Origin: Chitinophagaceae bacterium
GTDB lineage: Bacteria > Bacteroidota > Bacteroidia > Chitinophagales > Chitinophagaceae
Assembly: GCA_016719015.1 (NCBI GenBank)
Contig: JADKAZ010000008.1
Span: 1 to 64,000, forward strand
DNA length: 64,000 nucleotides
Direction: 5' to 3'
Every line of letters begins with the position of its first letter. The first letter of the stretch is position 1. The notes under the pieces were generated by a model that saw only the letters and a list, made by a program, of their open reading frames with translations, was not told the origin of the DNA and ran no database searches. The position numbers and the translations under genes are program-made. Shown here in pieces: positions 51,027 to 60,599 of the stretch.

Positions 51027-52574
51027 TCAGCAACCATCTTTTTTGTTTTTATCAAGAAAAGGGGTCGAAAATGGTGAAACTGTAAATGGCTTCGCCTGAC
51101 CCATCTTTTTAGTTTGGATTTCTACAACTCCATTTTTCCCTTTATCGCCATAAAGAATAACTGCAGAACTTCCTTTTAGAACATTTACCGATTGGATAGA
51201 TTCCGGGTTAATAGTACTCACAACTTTTTTATTCTCAATAACACCATCTACTACATATAAAGGATTATCAAAGCTACCCTTTATTTCCATCTGGTAGATT
51301 GCATCAGTAAGAGAATTTAAATTACCCGGTGCATTTAATGATGCATCATCAGCTTGTTCATTTTTGATTGGCGGTGGCGGTGGCACTGGAGGCGTAGTTG
51401 CTGATACTGGTGCTTTAGGAGCTGCTGGTACATCAGGTGCAATAGCTTCTGCAGATGATACCGGTGCTTTTGCCGGTGGCGGTGGTGGTGGTATTTTGCC
51501 ATAAAGAGCTTCATACTTTTCTGCATTTTCGTTCCACTCTGTCAGCAACATTCTTTTTACTTCCTTGCCACTCTTGTCTTTAATCACCAACAGGCATTCG
51601 CCTTTTTTGTCCTTTACATTAATGATGTAACCTTTATTATTATGTTCATTTACATCAGGGATAGTATCAGTTGTGGATACAGGTATTACCTGTAACTGAT
51701 TTTGCTTTCCTGTAAGAGTATCCCCGATTTCTTTTCTAAAAGAAACAAGGATAAGGGCAAGCACTGGCAACAGGAACAGGAACCTGAGCAGGTGCAATTT
51801 TGCTGATTTGTTTTTGTTCATCATGGCTATACGCTTTTTTAATGAGGAAAAATTAAACTTAGGGGCTATACTGAATTGATTGTTGCCAATTACTTTCAGC
51901 AACAAGTATTGATATTGCTTTTTGTTGAAACCGTTTTCAATCACCTTATTATCAGCAATAAACTCAAGGTTTTGCCGTATTGATTTTCTGAGCAACCAGG
52001 CAAAGGGATTAAACCAGTTGAGCAGAGAAAGAATTTCGCCAAGAATAACATCAACACTATGCCGCTGTTTTACATGCACAAACTCATGGCGGATAATCTC
52101 TTTTAATTCTTCTTCGGTATGTAAATGACGGTTCATGAACACTGCATTTCCAAATGAAAAAGGGATAATAGATTCATCCACCTGGTATAGATGTATTCCA
52201 ATATCTGAAATAAATGTTGCCTTCTTCTTCATCCGCAGGAATGAAATGTATTGTACGATCAACCTTATCAACAGCACCAGCATTCCAGTTACAATAAGCA
52301 GGTATAAAATATTCCAGCCGGTAAGTAAATTATCACCGGTAGATTTATACAGCACCGGAATCCATTGTAGAACAGTGGCATCAGTGAGTTCATTCTTATG
52401 CAACGCCGGGGTAATATTAATAAACGGAATAACAAATGAAAGCAACGTGTAGCCCAATAGGTACCAGCGGTTCCAGTTATAAAAAGTCAGTTTACGAAGT
52501 ACAAAATGATAAAACAGGAATACCACCGCCAGGCTTACAGATAGTTTTAATATATAGATAAAAAGAAAAGGCAT
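51027..52574 (-). CDS. BlaR1-type M56 metallopeptidase with TonB-plug-like C-terminus
   Basis: The protein has 515 residues. Four membrane helices lie in the first 290 residues (about 5-27, 37-55, 87-110, 262-280), with the zinc protease motif H163-EFV-H167 and EFIAD as third ligand region. A long Pro/Ala linker (about 350-400) leads to a C-terminal domain that resembles a TonB-receptor plug (NPLYVVDGV, SIQSVNVLKGSSAVILYGDKGKNGVVEI). It lacks a penicillin-binding sensor domain, so its signal is probably not a beta-lactam. It is 18 bases downstream of the blaI-like gene and probably cleaves that repressor. Confidence 0.88.
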   Translation of the reverse strand: MPFLFIYILKLSVSLAVVFLFYHFVLRKLTFYNWNRWYLLGYTLLSFVIPFINITPALHKNELTDATVLQWIPVLYKSTGDNLLTGWNILYLLIVTGMLVLLIRLIVQYISFLRMKKKATFISDIGIHLYQVDESIIPFSFGNAVFMNRHLHTEEELKEIIRHEFVHVKQRHSVDVILGEILSLLNWFNPFAWLLRKSIRQNLEFIADNKVIENGFNKKQYQYLLLKVIGNNQFSIAPKFNFSSLKKRIAMMNKNKSAKLHLLRFLFLLPVLALILVSFRKEIGDTLTGKQNQLQVIPVSTTDTIPDVNEHNNKGYIINVKDKKGECLLVIKDKSGKEVKRMLLTEWNENAEKYEALYGKIPPPPPPAKAPVSSAEAIAPDVPAAPKAPVSATTPPVPPPPPIKNEQADDASLNAPGNLNSLTDAIYQMEIKGSFDNPLYVVDGVIENKKVVSTINPESIQSVNVLKGSSAVILYGDKGKNGVVEIQTKKMGQAKPFTVSPFSTPFLDKNKKDGC

Positions 52575-52592
52575 ACAAATAAGTTGTAATGA

Positions 52593-52952
52593 TTAATTAT
52601 TCCCTTTTTCAATAAGCGTAATAATTTCTTTCAATTCTTTAGCTGATAATTTTTTCTGCTCCACAAAAAAATTGACCAACTCTTTGTAAGAATTATCAAA
52701 ATATTCTTTTACAACCCCATTCATAAATTTTTTCTTGTACTCATCTTCTGTTACGGCTGGTTTATACAAATAAGCATTACCGATCAGGCGGCTGCTTATA
52801 TATCCTTTCTTCTCCAGGTTCTTAACAGTGGACGCAACAGTGGTGTAAGGAATAGACTCGTCAAGATGCTCCATAAAGGCTTTTATGTTGCCTTCGCCGG
52901 TACGCCATACGGCCTGCATGGCTTCTTCTTCAACATGGGTTAATTTTTCCAT
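52593..52952 (-). CDS. BlaI/MecI/CopY-family repressor
   Basis: The protein has 119 residues. The winged helix (about residues 8-70: LTHVEEEAMQAVWRTGEGNIKAFMEHL, TTVASTVKNLEKKGYI) is characteristic, with a C-terminal dimerisation helix pair. Proteolysis by the adjacent M56 peptidase usually inactivates it. Two palindromes immediately upstream are its likely operators, so the pair is probably autoregulated. Confidence 0.92.
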   Translation of the reverse strand: MEKLTHVEEEAMQAVWRTGEGNIKAFMEHLDESIPYTTVASTVKNLEKKGYISSRLIGNAYLYKPAVTEDEYKKKFMNGVVKEYFDNSYKELVNFFVEQKKLSAKELKEIITLIEKGNN

Positions 52953-52955
52953 TTC

Positions 52956-52989
52956 TACGAAATTTTCGTAAATCTACGAATATTTCGTA
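52956..52989 (-). promoter_or_regulatory. Twin BlaI operator palindromes
   Basis: TACGAAATTTTCGTA (52956-52970, perfect 7-bp arms) and TACGAATATTTCGTA (52975-52989, 6-bp arms) have centres 19 bases apart. The first ends four bases before the repressor start codon. Their TACGA/TCGTA half-sites fit a dyad for a BlaI-type dimer. Confidence 0.8.
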
Positions 52990-53027
52990 ATCGGCCAAAT
53001 TTATTTTCTCCGGGAAATGTTAAAGGA

Positions 53028-54155
53028 TTAAATAAGCTCCTTCAGTTTACCCACCACTGTATCTACTTCCTCAATGGTATTATGCTTACAAAAAGAAAAG
53101 CGAACCGGTACTAAGTTGGGATTATTACTGATAGCCCTGATAACATGGCTGCCTACATCGGCACCACTGCTGCAGGCACTACCCCCGGATACACAAATAC
53201 CCTGCATATCCAAACTGAAGAGTAACATTTCTGATTTCTCTGTTTTTGGAAATGCCACATTTAATACGGTGTAAAGGCATTTACCTGCATAATCGCCATT
53301 GAACTGCACACCCGGTATAGTAGCCTTCAATTGCTTAATCATATAATCTTTTATTGACTTTATATAAGCACTGTCTTTTTCCATACTGGCATCGGCCAGT
53401 TCTAATGCTTTTGCAAAACCAACAATGCCGTAGAGGTTTTCTGTTCCGGCCCGCATATTACGTTCCTGTCCCCCGCCGAGAATAATGGGATTAATTTTAA
53501 TATTATCATTCACATATAAAATACCAACCCCTTTCGGACCGTGAAATTTATGTCCTGCCCCTGTGGCAAAATGCACCGGCTTACTACGAAGGTCAATTTT
53601 ATAATGCCCCACCGTTTGCACCGTATCAGAATGAAAAATGGCATTATATTTTTTACAAATTTCTCCGGCAGCATAAATATCCAGCAGGTTTCCAATTTCG
53701 TTGTTGGCATGCATCAGGCTGACAAAGCATCGTTCTGCATTCGCCGCTAATTGTTCCTCCAAATCGTTCAAATCAATATGACCATCGGGCAACAGTTTTA
53801 CAAAACTGCTTGTTACCATATCTTTTTTATCGAGATGTTCAATTGTATGCAATACTGCATGGTGTTCAATAGAAGACGTAATAATATGCCTGCATCCCAA
53901 ATCCTGAATAGCTGCGGAGATCGCCATATTATCGCTTTCAGTACCACCACTGGTAAAGAAAATTTCCCCGGGATGTGCATTCAGGATTCTCGCCACCGTT
54001 TTCCGGGCTGTTTCAATAGCCATTCTGCTCTCCCGTCCATACGAATAAATAGAGGAAGGGTTACCAAAATGAGTAGTCATGTAAGGCAACATCGCATCCA
54101 GTACTTCCTTGTCAAGTGCGGTAGTAGCTGCGTTATCAAAGTATATCCTTTCCAT
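53028..54155 (-). CDS. Cysteine desulfurase (NifS/IscS family)
   Basis: This 375-residue PLP enzyme takes sulfur from cysteine for Fe-S cluster or tRNA thiolation. ATG 54155 (MERIYFDNAATT) is chosen; the upstream extension overlaps the divergent gene. The PLP Lys203 is in GAGHKFHGPKG and the catalytic Cys328 in SGGSACSSG. No iscU or suf partner is adjacent. Confidence 0.93.
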   Translation of the reverse strand: MERIYFDNAATTALDKEVLDAMLPYMTTHFGNPSSIYSYGRESRMAIETARKTVARILNAHPGEIFFTSGGTESDNMAISAAIQDLGCRHIITSSIEHHAVLHTIEHLDKKDMVTSSFVKLLPDGHIDLNDLEEQLAANAERCFVSLMHANNEIGNLLDIYAAGEICKKYNAIFHSDTVQTVGHYKIDLRSKPVHFATGAGHKFHGPKGVGILYVNDNIKINPIILGGGQERNMRAGTENLYGIVGFAKALELADASMEKDSAYIKSIKDYMIKQLKATIPGVQFNGDYAGKCLYTVLNVAFPKTEKSEMLLFSLDMQGICVSGGSACSSGADVGSHVIRAISNNPNLVPVRFSFCKHNTIEEVDTVVGKLKELI

Positions 54156-54322
54156 ACCCGGTTTTAGAATGTCCGCAAAGATAAGTAATAGGCTTTCTGT
54201 GGAAGTTGTTTTGTACAAATGAACGCAAACGATGTACGAAATGAAAGCAAATGACCCAATCTGCAATAATCATTTTTTTAAGACAAGCCGAAGGTTTAAA
54301 TTTAATTCACATATTGATTTCT

Positions 54323-54928
54323 ATGAACACACACAACAAAAATGATGGGCGAAGGGATTTTCTAAAAAAATCAACGGCATTAGCTGCATTGGCTATTGCT
54401 TCACCGGCAATAATAAAAGCTGGCGAAAACGATGAAAATATTGCTGCCTGGTTTGAAAAAGTTCCACTGGAACTGGAAATAAACGGGCAGGCATATAAAC
54501 TATCCGTTGAGCCAAGAGTTACGCTACTCGATTTACTGCGGGAACAATTGGGATTAACCGGTACCAAAAAAGGTTGCGACCATGGCCAATGCGGATGCTG
54601 CACAGTACATGTAGATGGCAAACGCATCAACTCTTGTTTATCACTGGCAGTAATGAATCATGGTAAAAAAGTAACAACCATTGAAGGATTAGCAAAAGGA
54701 GAAGAATTGCATCCCATGCAAGAAGCTTTTATGAAACATGATGGGTTTCAATGCGGCTATTGCACACCGGGACAAATTATGTCGGCCATTGGATGTATTA
54801 GAGAAGGACATGCCAATACGGCCGAAGATGTACGGGAATATATGAGTGGGAATATTTGCCGATGCGGAGCTTATCCAAATATAGTTGATGCTATTATGGA
54901 AGTAAAAAATGGGGGGAAAACGGTATGA
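54323..54928 (+). CDS. paoA: 2Fe-2S subunit of a PaoABC-type molybdenum hydroxylase
   Basis: The subunit has 201 residues. A Tat signal (GRRDFLKKS, then a hydrophobic stretch to about residue 32) exports the folded complex to the periplasm. Cys85, Cys90, Cys93, Cys105 bind the first [2Fe-2S] cluster and Cys144, Cys147, Cys179, Cys181 the second. It passes electrons from the molybdenum subunit to FAD in the next gene product. Four bases overlap with that gene (ATGA). Confidence 0.9.
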   Translation: MNTHNKNDGRRDFLKKSTALAALAIASPAIIKAGENDENIAAWFEKVPLELEINGQAYKLSVEPRVTLLDLLREQLGLTGTKKGCDHGQCGCCTVHVDGKRINSCLSLAVMNHGKKVTTIEGLAKGEELHPMQEAFMKHDGFQCGYCTPGQIMSAIGCIREGHANTAEDVREYMSGNICRCGAYPNIVDAIMEVKNGGKTV

Positions 54929-55899
54929 TAAATTTTGAATACATACGAACCTCTACTGCTAAAGCTGCGGTTGATGCAAAAACAAAAAATAAAGCTGCAC
55001 AATTTATTGCCGGTGGTACCAACCTGGTTGACCTGATGAAAAAAGGGGTAACCGCTCCGCAACGACTGATTGATATAAATGCGTTGCCTTTAAAAGAAAT
55101 TACTAATGATTCAAGAGGAGTAAGCATTGGCGCATTGGTACCAAATAGTGTTGCAGCAGAAAACAAACTGGTGATGGAAAAACATCCATTGCTTTCAATG
55201 GCATTAAATGCAGGTGCTTCTGCACAATTGCGCAATATGGCAACTGTTGGTGGCAATATTATGCAACGTACAAGATGCCCTTACTTCTACGATATAACAA
55301 TGCCCTGCAATAAACGCCAACCGCAAAGCGGATGCGGCGCAATGGATGGCTATAATCGTATGCATGCCATATTTGGCGCCAGCGATAAATGCATTGCAGT
55401 TCATCCGAGTGATATGTGTGTGGCTTTGGCCGCATTGAATGCAACAGTAATAGTCAATACAACAAAAGGAGAAAAGAAAATTGCATTTGTTGATTTTCAT
55501 CGCTTGCCAGGTGATACGCCAGAGTTAGATAATAATTTAGCTGCGGGTGAATTGATCACTGCGGTTCATATTCCTGCTAATCATTTTAATAAAAGTTATT
55601 ATTTAAAAGTCCGTGACCGTTTATCCTATGCATTTGCATTGGTATCAGTTGCGGTGGCTTTGGAAGTAAATGATGGCGTTATTAAATCAGCCAGTATTGC
55701 CATGGGCGGTGTGGCACATAAAGCCTGGCGATTAACAGAAGTGGAAAAATATTTAATTGGGAAAGGAACAACAGCAAATGTTTTTAAAGATGCTGCTGAA
55801 ATTGGATTAAAAGATGCAAAAACTTATCAGCACAATGCTTATAAAGTGAAGTTGGGAAAGTCGGCTATTGTGGAAGCGTTGACAAAAGCGACAAGTTGA
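54925..55899 (+). CDS. paoB: FAD subunit of the molybdenum hydroxylase, with 4Fe-4S motif
   Basis: The subunit has 324 residues. The FAD-binding domain carries FIAGGTNLVDLMK (about 27-39) and NMATVGGNI (104-112). Cys118, Cys128, Cys137 and Cys156 match the extra [4Fe-4S] ligand set that distinguishes E. coli PaoB-type subunits from ordinary xanthine dehydrogenases. It lies between the 2Fe-2S and molybdenum subunits with overlapping ends. Confidence 0.9.
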   Translation: MINFEYIRTSTAKAAVDAKTKNKAAQFIAGGTNLVDLMKKGVTAPQRLIDINALPLKEITNDSRGVSIGALVPNSVAAENKLVMEKHPLLSMALNAGASAQLRNMATVGGNIMQRTRCPYFYDITMPCNKRQPQSGCGAMDGYNRMHAIFGASDKCIAVHPSDMCVALAALNATVIVNTTKGEKKIAFVDFHRLPGDTPELDNNLAAGELITAVHIPANHFNKSYYLKVRDRLSYAFALVSVAVALEVNDGVIKSASIAMGGVAHKAWRLTEVEKYLIGKGTTANVFKDAAEIGLKDAKTYQHNAYKVKLGKSAIVEALTKATS

Positions 55900-55937
55900 T
55901 TCAAAAAATCGTATTAAACTATCAAGTACTTAATTCT

Positions 55938-58154
55938 ATGGATACAAAAAATCTCTCCGAAACATTTTTTGCAGATGATGACCGGGTAGACGGTCTTGCA
56001 AAAGTTACGGGCAAAGCTACTTTTTCGGCAGAGTTTAAACCAGCCGGACTTACACATGGTGTATTTGTTTGCAGCACCATTGCCAAAGGCGCTATAAAAC
56101 AATTGAATATTTATGAAGCGAAAAATGCTCCGGGTGTAATAGATATTATTTATCATCTTAACTGCCCCGATGTACCGGGATTTAAACCGGTTGACAGAAC
56201 CACCAACCCTAATGCAAGAAGTTTTACGGGACTGAAAGTTTTTTACAATAACATGGTGGTTAGCAATGGTCAGCCGATTGCATTGGTAATTGCTGACACC
56301 TATGAAAGAGCCGTGCATGCTGCTTCGTTAGTTAAAGTAGAATACATAAAAGAAAATGCGGAAACAGATTTCGAAAAAAATAAATTTAATGATAAGTTAT
56401 TGAAGTCACGTCCGGATTATGTGCGCAACCAAAAAGATGCCTGGGCAACTGCCGAAGTAAAACTGGAAGAAGAATATACGATGCCCATCGAAACACATAA
56501 CCCGATGGAAATGCATGCGACCATTGCTATATGGGAAGGAGGAAAATTAACGGTGTATGACAAATCGCAGGGACCAAAAAATGTGCAGGGTGAATTGGCA
56601 AGACTGTTTGCCATCGATGAAAAAAATGTGAAAGTAATTACTGAATTTGTTGGTGGTGCATTTGGTAGCGGCCTTCGCAGCTGGCCCCATGTACATGCAG
56701 CAGTGATTGCTTCAAAAAAACTAAACCGACCGGTAAAAGTTACCCTGAACAGGGAACAGATGTTTACGATGGTGGGCTATCGTCCGCAGTGCTGGCAAAA
56801 AATTGGAATTGGTGCAAGTAAGGATGGAAAGTTAACGGGCATTGCACATCATGCTGTCAGCAATACTTCTTCGTACGAAGATTTTACGGAAGGTATTTCA
56901 AGTGTCTCACAATATTTATATGATTGCCCGAATGTGTTTACTACATACAAAATATTACCGCTGGATGTAAACACTCCTACCTGGATGCGGGGCCCAGGTC
57001 CTGCCTCGGGTTGTTTTGCGTTGGAAAGTGCATTGGATGAATTGAGTTATAAATTAAATATTGATCCGATTGAGCTGCGCCTTATCAACAATGCAGAAAT
57101 ACATCCGCAAAGTAAGTTGCCATGGACTACAAAGTTTCTGAAAGAGTGTTACGCATTAGGTAAAGAAAAGATTGGCTGGCATAAACGACCCACTACTCCG
57201 GGCTCATTGAAAGAAGATGGTATGTTAGTAGGTTATGGAATGGCGGTTGGAGTATTTGGTGCCGGACGTAATGCTGCTACTGCTAAAGGCATTTTAAAAA
57301 ATGATGGCAGCCTGTTATTGCAAAGTGCCGTAAGTGATATGGGACCGGGTACATCAACTGCCATGGTAAAAATTGGCAGCGAACAAATGGGACTCGATGA
57401 GAAAAAAGTTCGATTTGAATTAGGCGATACAGATTTTCCAACCGGGCCTACACAAGGTGGTTCCGGTTCGGCTACTGCTGTGGGCTCTGCCGTAATAGCG
57501 GTGTGTGATGGCATTAAATTAAGCCTGAAAGAAATGGCGATAGAAAGTGTTGCTGCGTTCAAGAATTTGAAACCCGATGATATAAAATATGAAAATGGAA
57601 AATTAGTTGCTGCCAATAATACTGCTTCTATTCATTTTATGGATCTGCTTAAAGAAGCCGGTAAGCCGGAATTGCAGGTATCAAAAAATTCTACTGGCTT
57701 TGCCCAACGGGATAAGTATGCGACCAATTCTTTCTCGGTGCATTTTGTAAAACTGCATGTGCATCCTGTAACCGGAGTGATAAAATTAAAGCATATGGTA
57801 TCTGCGGCCGATGCCGGAAAAATCATCAGTGAAAAAACAGCCCGCAGCCAGATGGTGGGTGGTGCAGTGGGTGGTATTGGTATGGCCATGACGGAGGAAA
57901 CATTGATCGACCATCGTTATGGCCGCTACATCAACAGCAATTTTGTGGATTATCATGTACCCGTTCATGCAGATGTACCGCCAATGGATATTGTATTTCC
58001 CAACCAACCGGATTATATTATCAGCCCAACCGGTGCAAAAGGTATTGGTGAAATAGCATTGGTAGGTGTGGCACCTGCTATTTTAAATGCAGTGTATAAT
58101 GCAACGGGGAAAAGAGTGAGAGATTTACCAGTGACGCCGGATAAAGTGCTATGA
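55938..58154 (+). CDS. paoC: Molybdopterin-cytosine-dinucleotide-binding catalytic subunit
   Basis: The subunit has 738 residues from ATG 55938; an overlapping TTG at 55896 is less likely. The order of domains fits the xanthine-dehydrogenase catalytic subunit. GGAFGSGLR near residue 242, GSGSATAVGSA near 510 and the base Glu705 in GAKGIGEIALVG are visible. PaoABC enzymes oxidise aldehydes, but the substrate cannot be inferred. The insertion chaperone PaoD/XdhC is not next to it. Confidence 0.9.
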   Translation: MDTKNLSETFFADDDRVDGLAKVTGKATFSAEFKPAGLTHGVFVCSTIAKGAIKQLNIYEAKNAPGVIDIIYHLNCPDVPGFKPVDRTTNPNARSFTGLKVFYNNMVVSNGQPIALVIADTYERAVHAASLVKVEYIKENAETDFEKNKFNDKLLKSRPDYVRNQKDAWATAEVKLEEEYTMPIETHNPMEMHATIAIWEGGKLTVYDKSQGPKNVQGELARLFAIDEKNVKVITEFVGGAFGSGLRSWPHVHAAVIASKKLNRPVKVTLNREQMFTMVGYRPQCWQKIGIGASKDGKLTGIAHHAVSNTSSYEDFTEGISSVSQYLYDCPNVFTTYKILPLDVNTPTWMRGPGPASGCFALESALDELSYKLNIDPIELRLINNAEIHPQSKLPWTTKFLKECYALGKEKIGWHKRPTTPGSLKEDGMLVGYGMAVGVFGAGRNAATAKGILKNDGSLLLQSAVSDMGPGTSTAMVKIGSEQMGLDEKKVRFELGDTDFPTGPTQGGSGSATAVGSAVIAVCDGIKLSLKEMAIESVAAFKNLKPDDIKYENGKLVAANNTASIHFMDLLKEAGKPELQVSKNSTGFAQRDKYATNSFSVHFVKLHVHPVTGVIKLKHMVSAADAGKIISEKTARSQMVGGAVGGIGMAMTEETLIDHRYGRYINSNFVDYHVPVHADVPPMDIVFPNQPDYIISPTGAKGIGEIALVGVAPAILNAVYNATGKRVRDLPVTPDKVL

Positions 58155-58222
58155 CCCTTTTACAGTTTTTAGTTAATAATTAATATGTAACTGTAATTAT
58201 TATTGCGGATATCAACATATAC

Positions 58223-59614
58223 TTACCCAAACTCCTTTATATCCCGCATCAGTTGCAACGCCATATTATTTGCCGTTGTTTCAAAATTACTTTCGGCATA
58301 AATGCGGATGATCGGCTCTGTATTAGAAGTGCGGAGATGCACCCAATCATTTTCAAACTCAATCTTTAACCCGTCTTCGGTATTGATGGGATTCTTTTTG
58401 TACTTCTTTTGTATTTTTTCAAAGATTGGTTTTACATCCACTCCTTTTTCTAATTCAATCTTATTCTTCGAAATAAAATAATCAGGATACTGATTCCGGA
58501 GTGATTTGATCCCCTTTTTATGATTGGCCAAATGACTTAAAAATAAACCGATACCAATCAATGCATCACGGCCATAATGAAAATCTGGAACGATGATACC
58601 GCCGTTGCCCTCACCACCAATTACTGCATCTGTCTCTTTCATTTTTGTCACCACATTCACTTCTCCTACTGCTGAAGGAAAGTACTGGCCGCCATGTTTG
58701 AGGGTAATTTCTTTGAGTGCTTTCGTACTGCTCATATTACTCACCGTATTACCCTTTATTTTACCCAATATATAATCTGCAATGGCTACTAATGTAAATT
58801 CCTCTCCAAACATAGTTCCATCTTCATTTACAAAACAAAGACGGTCCACATCCGGATCTACTGCAATCCCGAAATGGGCCTGCTGCTTTACCACTTCATT
58901 ACTAAGCTGGGTTAAGTGCTCCGGTAATGGTTCGGGGTTATGGGCAAACTTACCGGTCACCTCACCATTCAATAGAATTACTTCATTTACGCCCAGGGCA
59001 TGTAATAAAGCCGGTACAAAAATGGCACCGGTAGAATTAATCGCATCCACCACCACTTTAAAATCCTGGCTGGCAATGGCTTTTCTATTCACAAAAGGAT
59101 ACTCCAATATTGCATCAATATGCTTTTGCAAATAAGAATCATCGAGGGTAACTATGCCGGGAGTTTCAGCAGTCGGGATTGGGTTGTTTTCCTCCGCCAA
59201 CTCCAGCACTTTTGCCCCTTTTTCTGCGGAAATAAATTCTCCTTTATTATTCAGCAATTTCAGGGCATTCCACTCTTCGGGGTTATGGCTGGCTGTAATA
59301 ATGATACCGCCAATTGCTTCTTCCCTTGCAACAGCTATTTCTACGGTAGGGGTAGTTGATAAGCCAAGGTCTACCACATCAATACCAAGTTTGATTATTG
59401 TAGCCACTACATGCCCACGAACCATTTCTCCGCTGGTGCGTCCATCCCTACCGATAACCATTGTTGGTTTCTTATTCTTGTTTGCCGGATTTTCTTCAAG
59501 CAAAAGCCTGGCAAAAGCTGCTGTAAATTTTACTATATCTTCCGGGGTCAGGTTTTCTCCGGGCTTATCTCCAATTGTTCCTCTAATTCCTGAGATACTT
59601 TTAATCAGTGGCAC
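58223..59614 (-). CDS. glmM: Phosphoglucosamine mutase
   Basis: The protein has 463 residues of the alpha-D-phosphohexomutase superfamily. ITASHNPEEWN has the phosphorylated Ser109. DPDVDR (about 244-249) is the metal site, GEGNGG the sugar-binding loop, and RTSNTEPIIRIYAE the phosphate-binding end. GlmM converts glucosamine-6-P to glucosamine-1-P for cell-wall UDP-GlcNAc. A phosphomannomutase role cannot be excluded. Confidence 0.85.
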   Translation of the reverse strand: MPLIKSISGIRGTIGDKPGENLTPEDIVKFTAAFARLLLEENPANKNKKPTMVIGRDGRTSGEMVRGHVVATIIKLGIDVVDLGLSTTPTVEIAVAREEAIGGIIITASHNPEEWNALKLLNNKGEFISAEKGAKVLELAEENNPIPTAETPGIVTLDDSYLQKHIDAILEYPFVNRKAIASQDFKVVVDAINSTGAIFVPALLHALGVNEVILLNGEVTGKFAHNPEPLPEHLTQLSNEVVKQQAHFGIAVDPDVDRLCFVNEDGTMFGEEFTLVAIADYILGKIKGNTVSNMSSTKALKEITLKHGGQYFPSAVGEVNVVTKMKETDAVIGGEGNGGIIVPDFHYGRDALIGIGLFLSHLANHKKGIKSLRNQYPDYFISKNKIELEKGVDVKPIFEKIQKKYKKNPINTEDGLKIEFENDWVHLRTSNTEPIIRIYAESNFETTANNMALQLMRDIKEFG

Positions 59615-59703
59615 TATTTATCTTTTAGGTCGGCAAAAATACGTTTTTCAATTTCAATAGCAGATTTAAGTATGTGTACACATGTTGCTGCCTACATTTG
59701 CAT

Positions 59704-60510
59704 ATGACTGAACATGCATGGTATAAAAACTGGTTTAATTCCCCTTTTTATCACAAGCTGTATTTTGAAAGAGACGAAAAAGAAGCAGCTGATTTTATAG
59801 TAAAACTGGTGCAACATTTACAACCTACTCCCGGTTGCCGGATGCTGGATGTTGCCTGTGGTAAAGGAAGACATAGTAAAACGCTGGCTTCCTTTGGATT
59901 TATCGTTACCGGTATTGATATTTCCGTGGACAGTATATCCTATGCCAAACAATTTGAAAAAGATAACCTGGAGTTTTTTGTGCATGATATGCGCCTGCCT
60001 GCATGGGGTAATTATTTTGATTATGCTTTCAACTTCTTTACCAGCTTTGGTTATTTTAAAACAAGACGGGAACATGACGATGCTATCCGTACTATTGCCC
60101 AAAGTTTGAAACCAGGTGGCCGGTTTGTGATTGATTATCTGAATGTACATTATGCAGAACAACATTTACGGCAAAATGAGGACAAGCAAATTGGAGAAAC
60201 AACTTATAAAATTCATCGCTGGCATGATGAAACACATTTTTATAAGAAGATTGTAGTGACCGATCCCATATTAAAGGAGCCGCTGGAATACACAGAAAAA
60301 GTGGCCAAATTCTCTTTAGGAGATTTTACAGAAATGCTTGCTTACCAGGGTGTACAGGTGCAGGAAGTTTTTGGCGACTACAAATTCAACAGTTATGATG
60401 TGCGGAAAACGCCACGACTGATTGTAGTTGCGTCAAAAGTTGTTGCCGAAAAAGACGATAAAGAGAAAAGATTGTACAGTGATGGAAGAACTGCCGATGC
60501 GTTGACATAG
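59704..60510 (+). CDS. Class I SAM-dependent methyltransferase
   Basis: The protein has 268 residues. MLDVACGKGRHSKTL (about 42-56) is the SAM-binding motif I, GIDIS motif II and LKPGGRFVIDYLN motif VI. The central NFFTSFGYFKTRREHDD is typical of a small-molecule or tRNA-type methyltransferase group. ATG 59704 follows TACATTTG (59693-59700), a good -7 box. The substrate is unknown. Confidence 0.85.
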   Translation: MTEHAWYKNWFNSPFYHKLYFERDEKEAADFIVKLVQHLQPTPGCRMLDVACGKGRHSKTLASFGFIVTGIDISVDSISYAKQFEKDNLEFFVHDMRLPAWGNYFDYAFNFFTSFGYFKTRREHDDAIRTIAQSLKPGGRFVIDYLNVHYAEQHLRQNEDKQIGETTYKIHRWHDETHFYKKIVVTDPILKEPLEYTEKVAKFSLGDFTEMLAYQGVQVQEVFGDYKFNSYDVRKTPRLIVVASKVVAEKDDKEKRLYSDGRTADALT

Positions 60511-60514
60511 AACC

Positions 60515-60581
60515 AGTTCATGGTTAATAGTTGACAATCAGTGTTCATACAAACTTCAACAGCGGCCATAAACCATGAACT
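60515..60581. repeat. Inverted repeat between convergent genes
   Basis: AGTTCATGGTT (60515-60525) and AACCATGAACT (60571-60581) are perfect 11-bp inverted arms with a 45-base spacer. CCATA/TATGG also flank the right arm. The form fits a dispersed repeat; no T tract marks it as a terminator. Confidence 0.5.
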
Positions 60582-60599
60582 ATGGATTATCAACCGTCC

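Noticed and set aside
59154..59660. 168-codon plus-strand frame opposite glmM
   Set aside because: glmM motifs lie on the minus strand and the opposite frame is Ser/Pro-rich and unlike any protein family.
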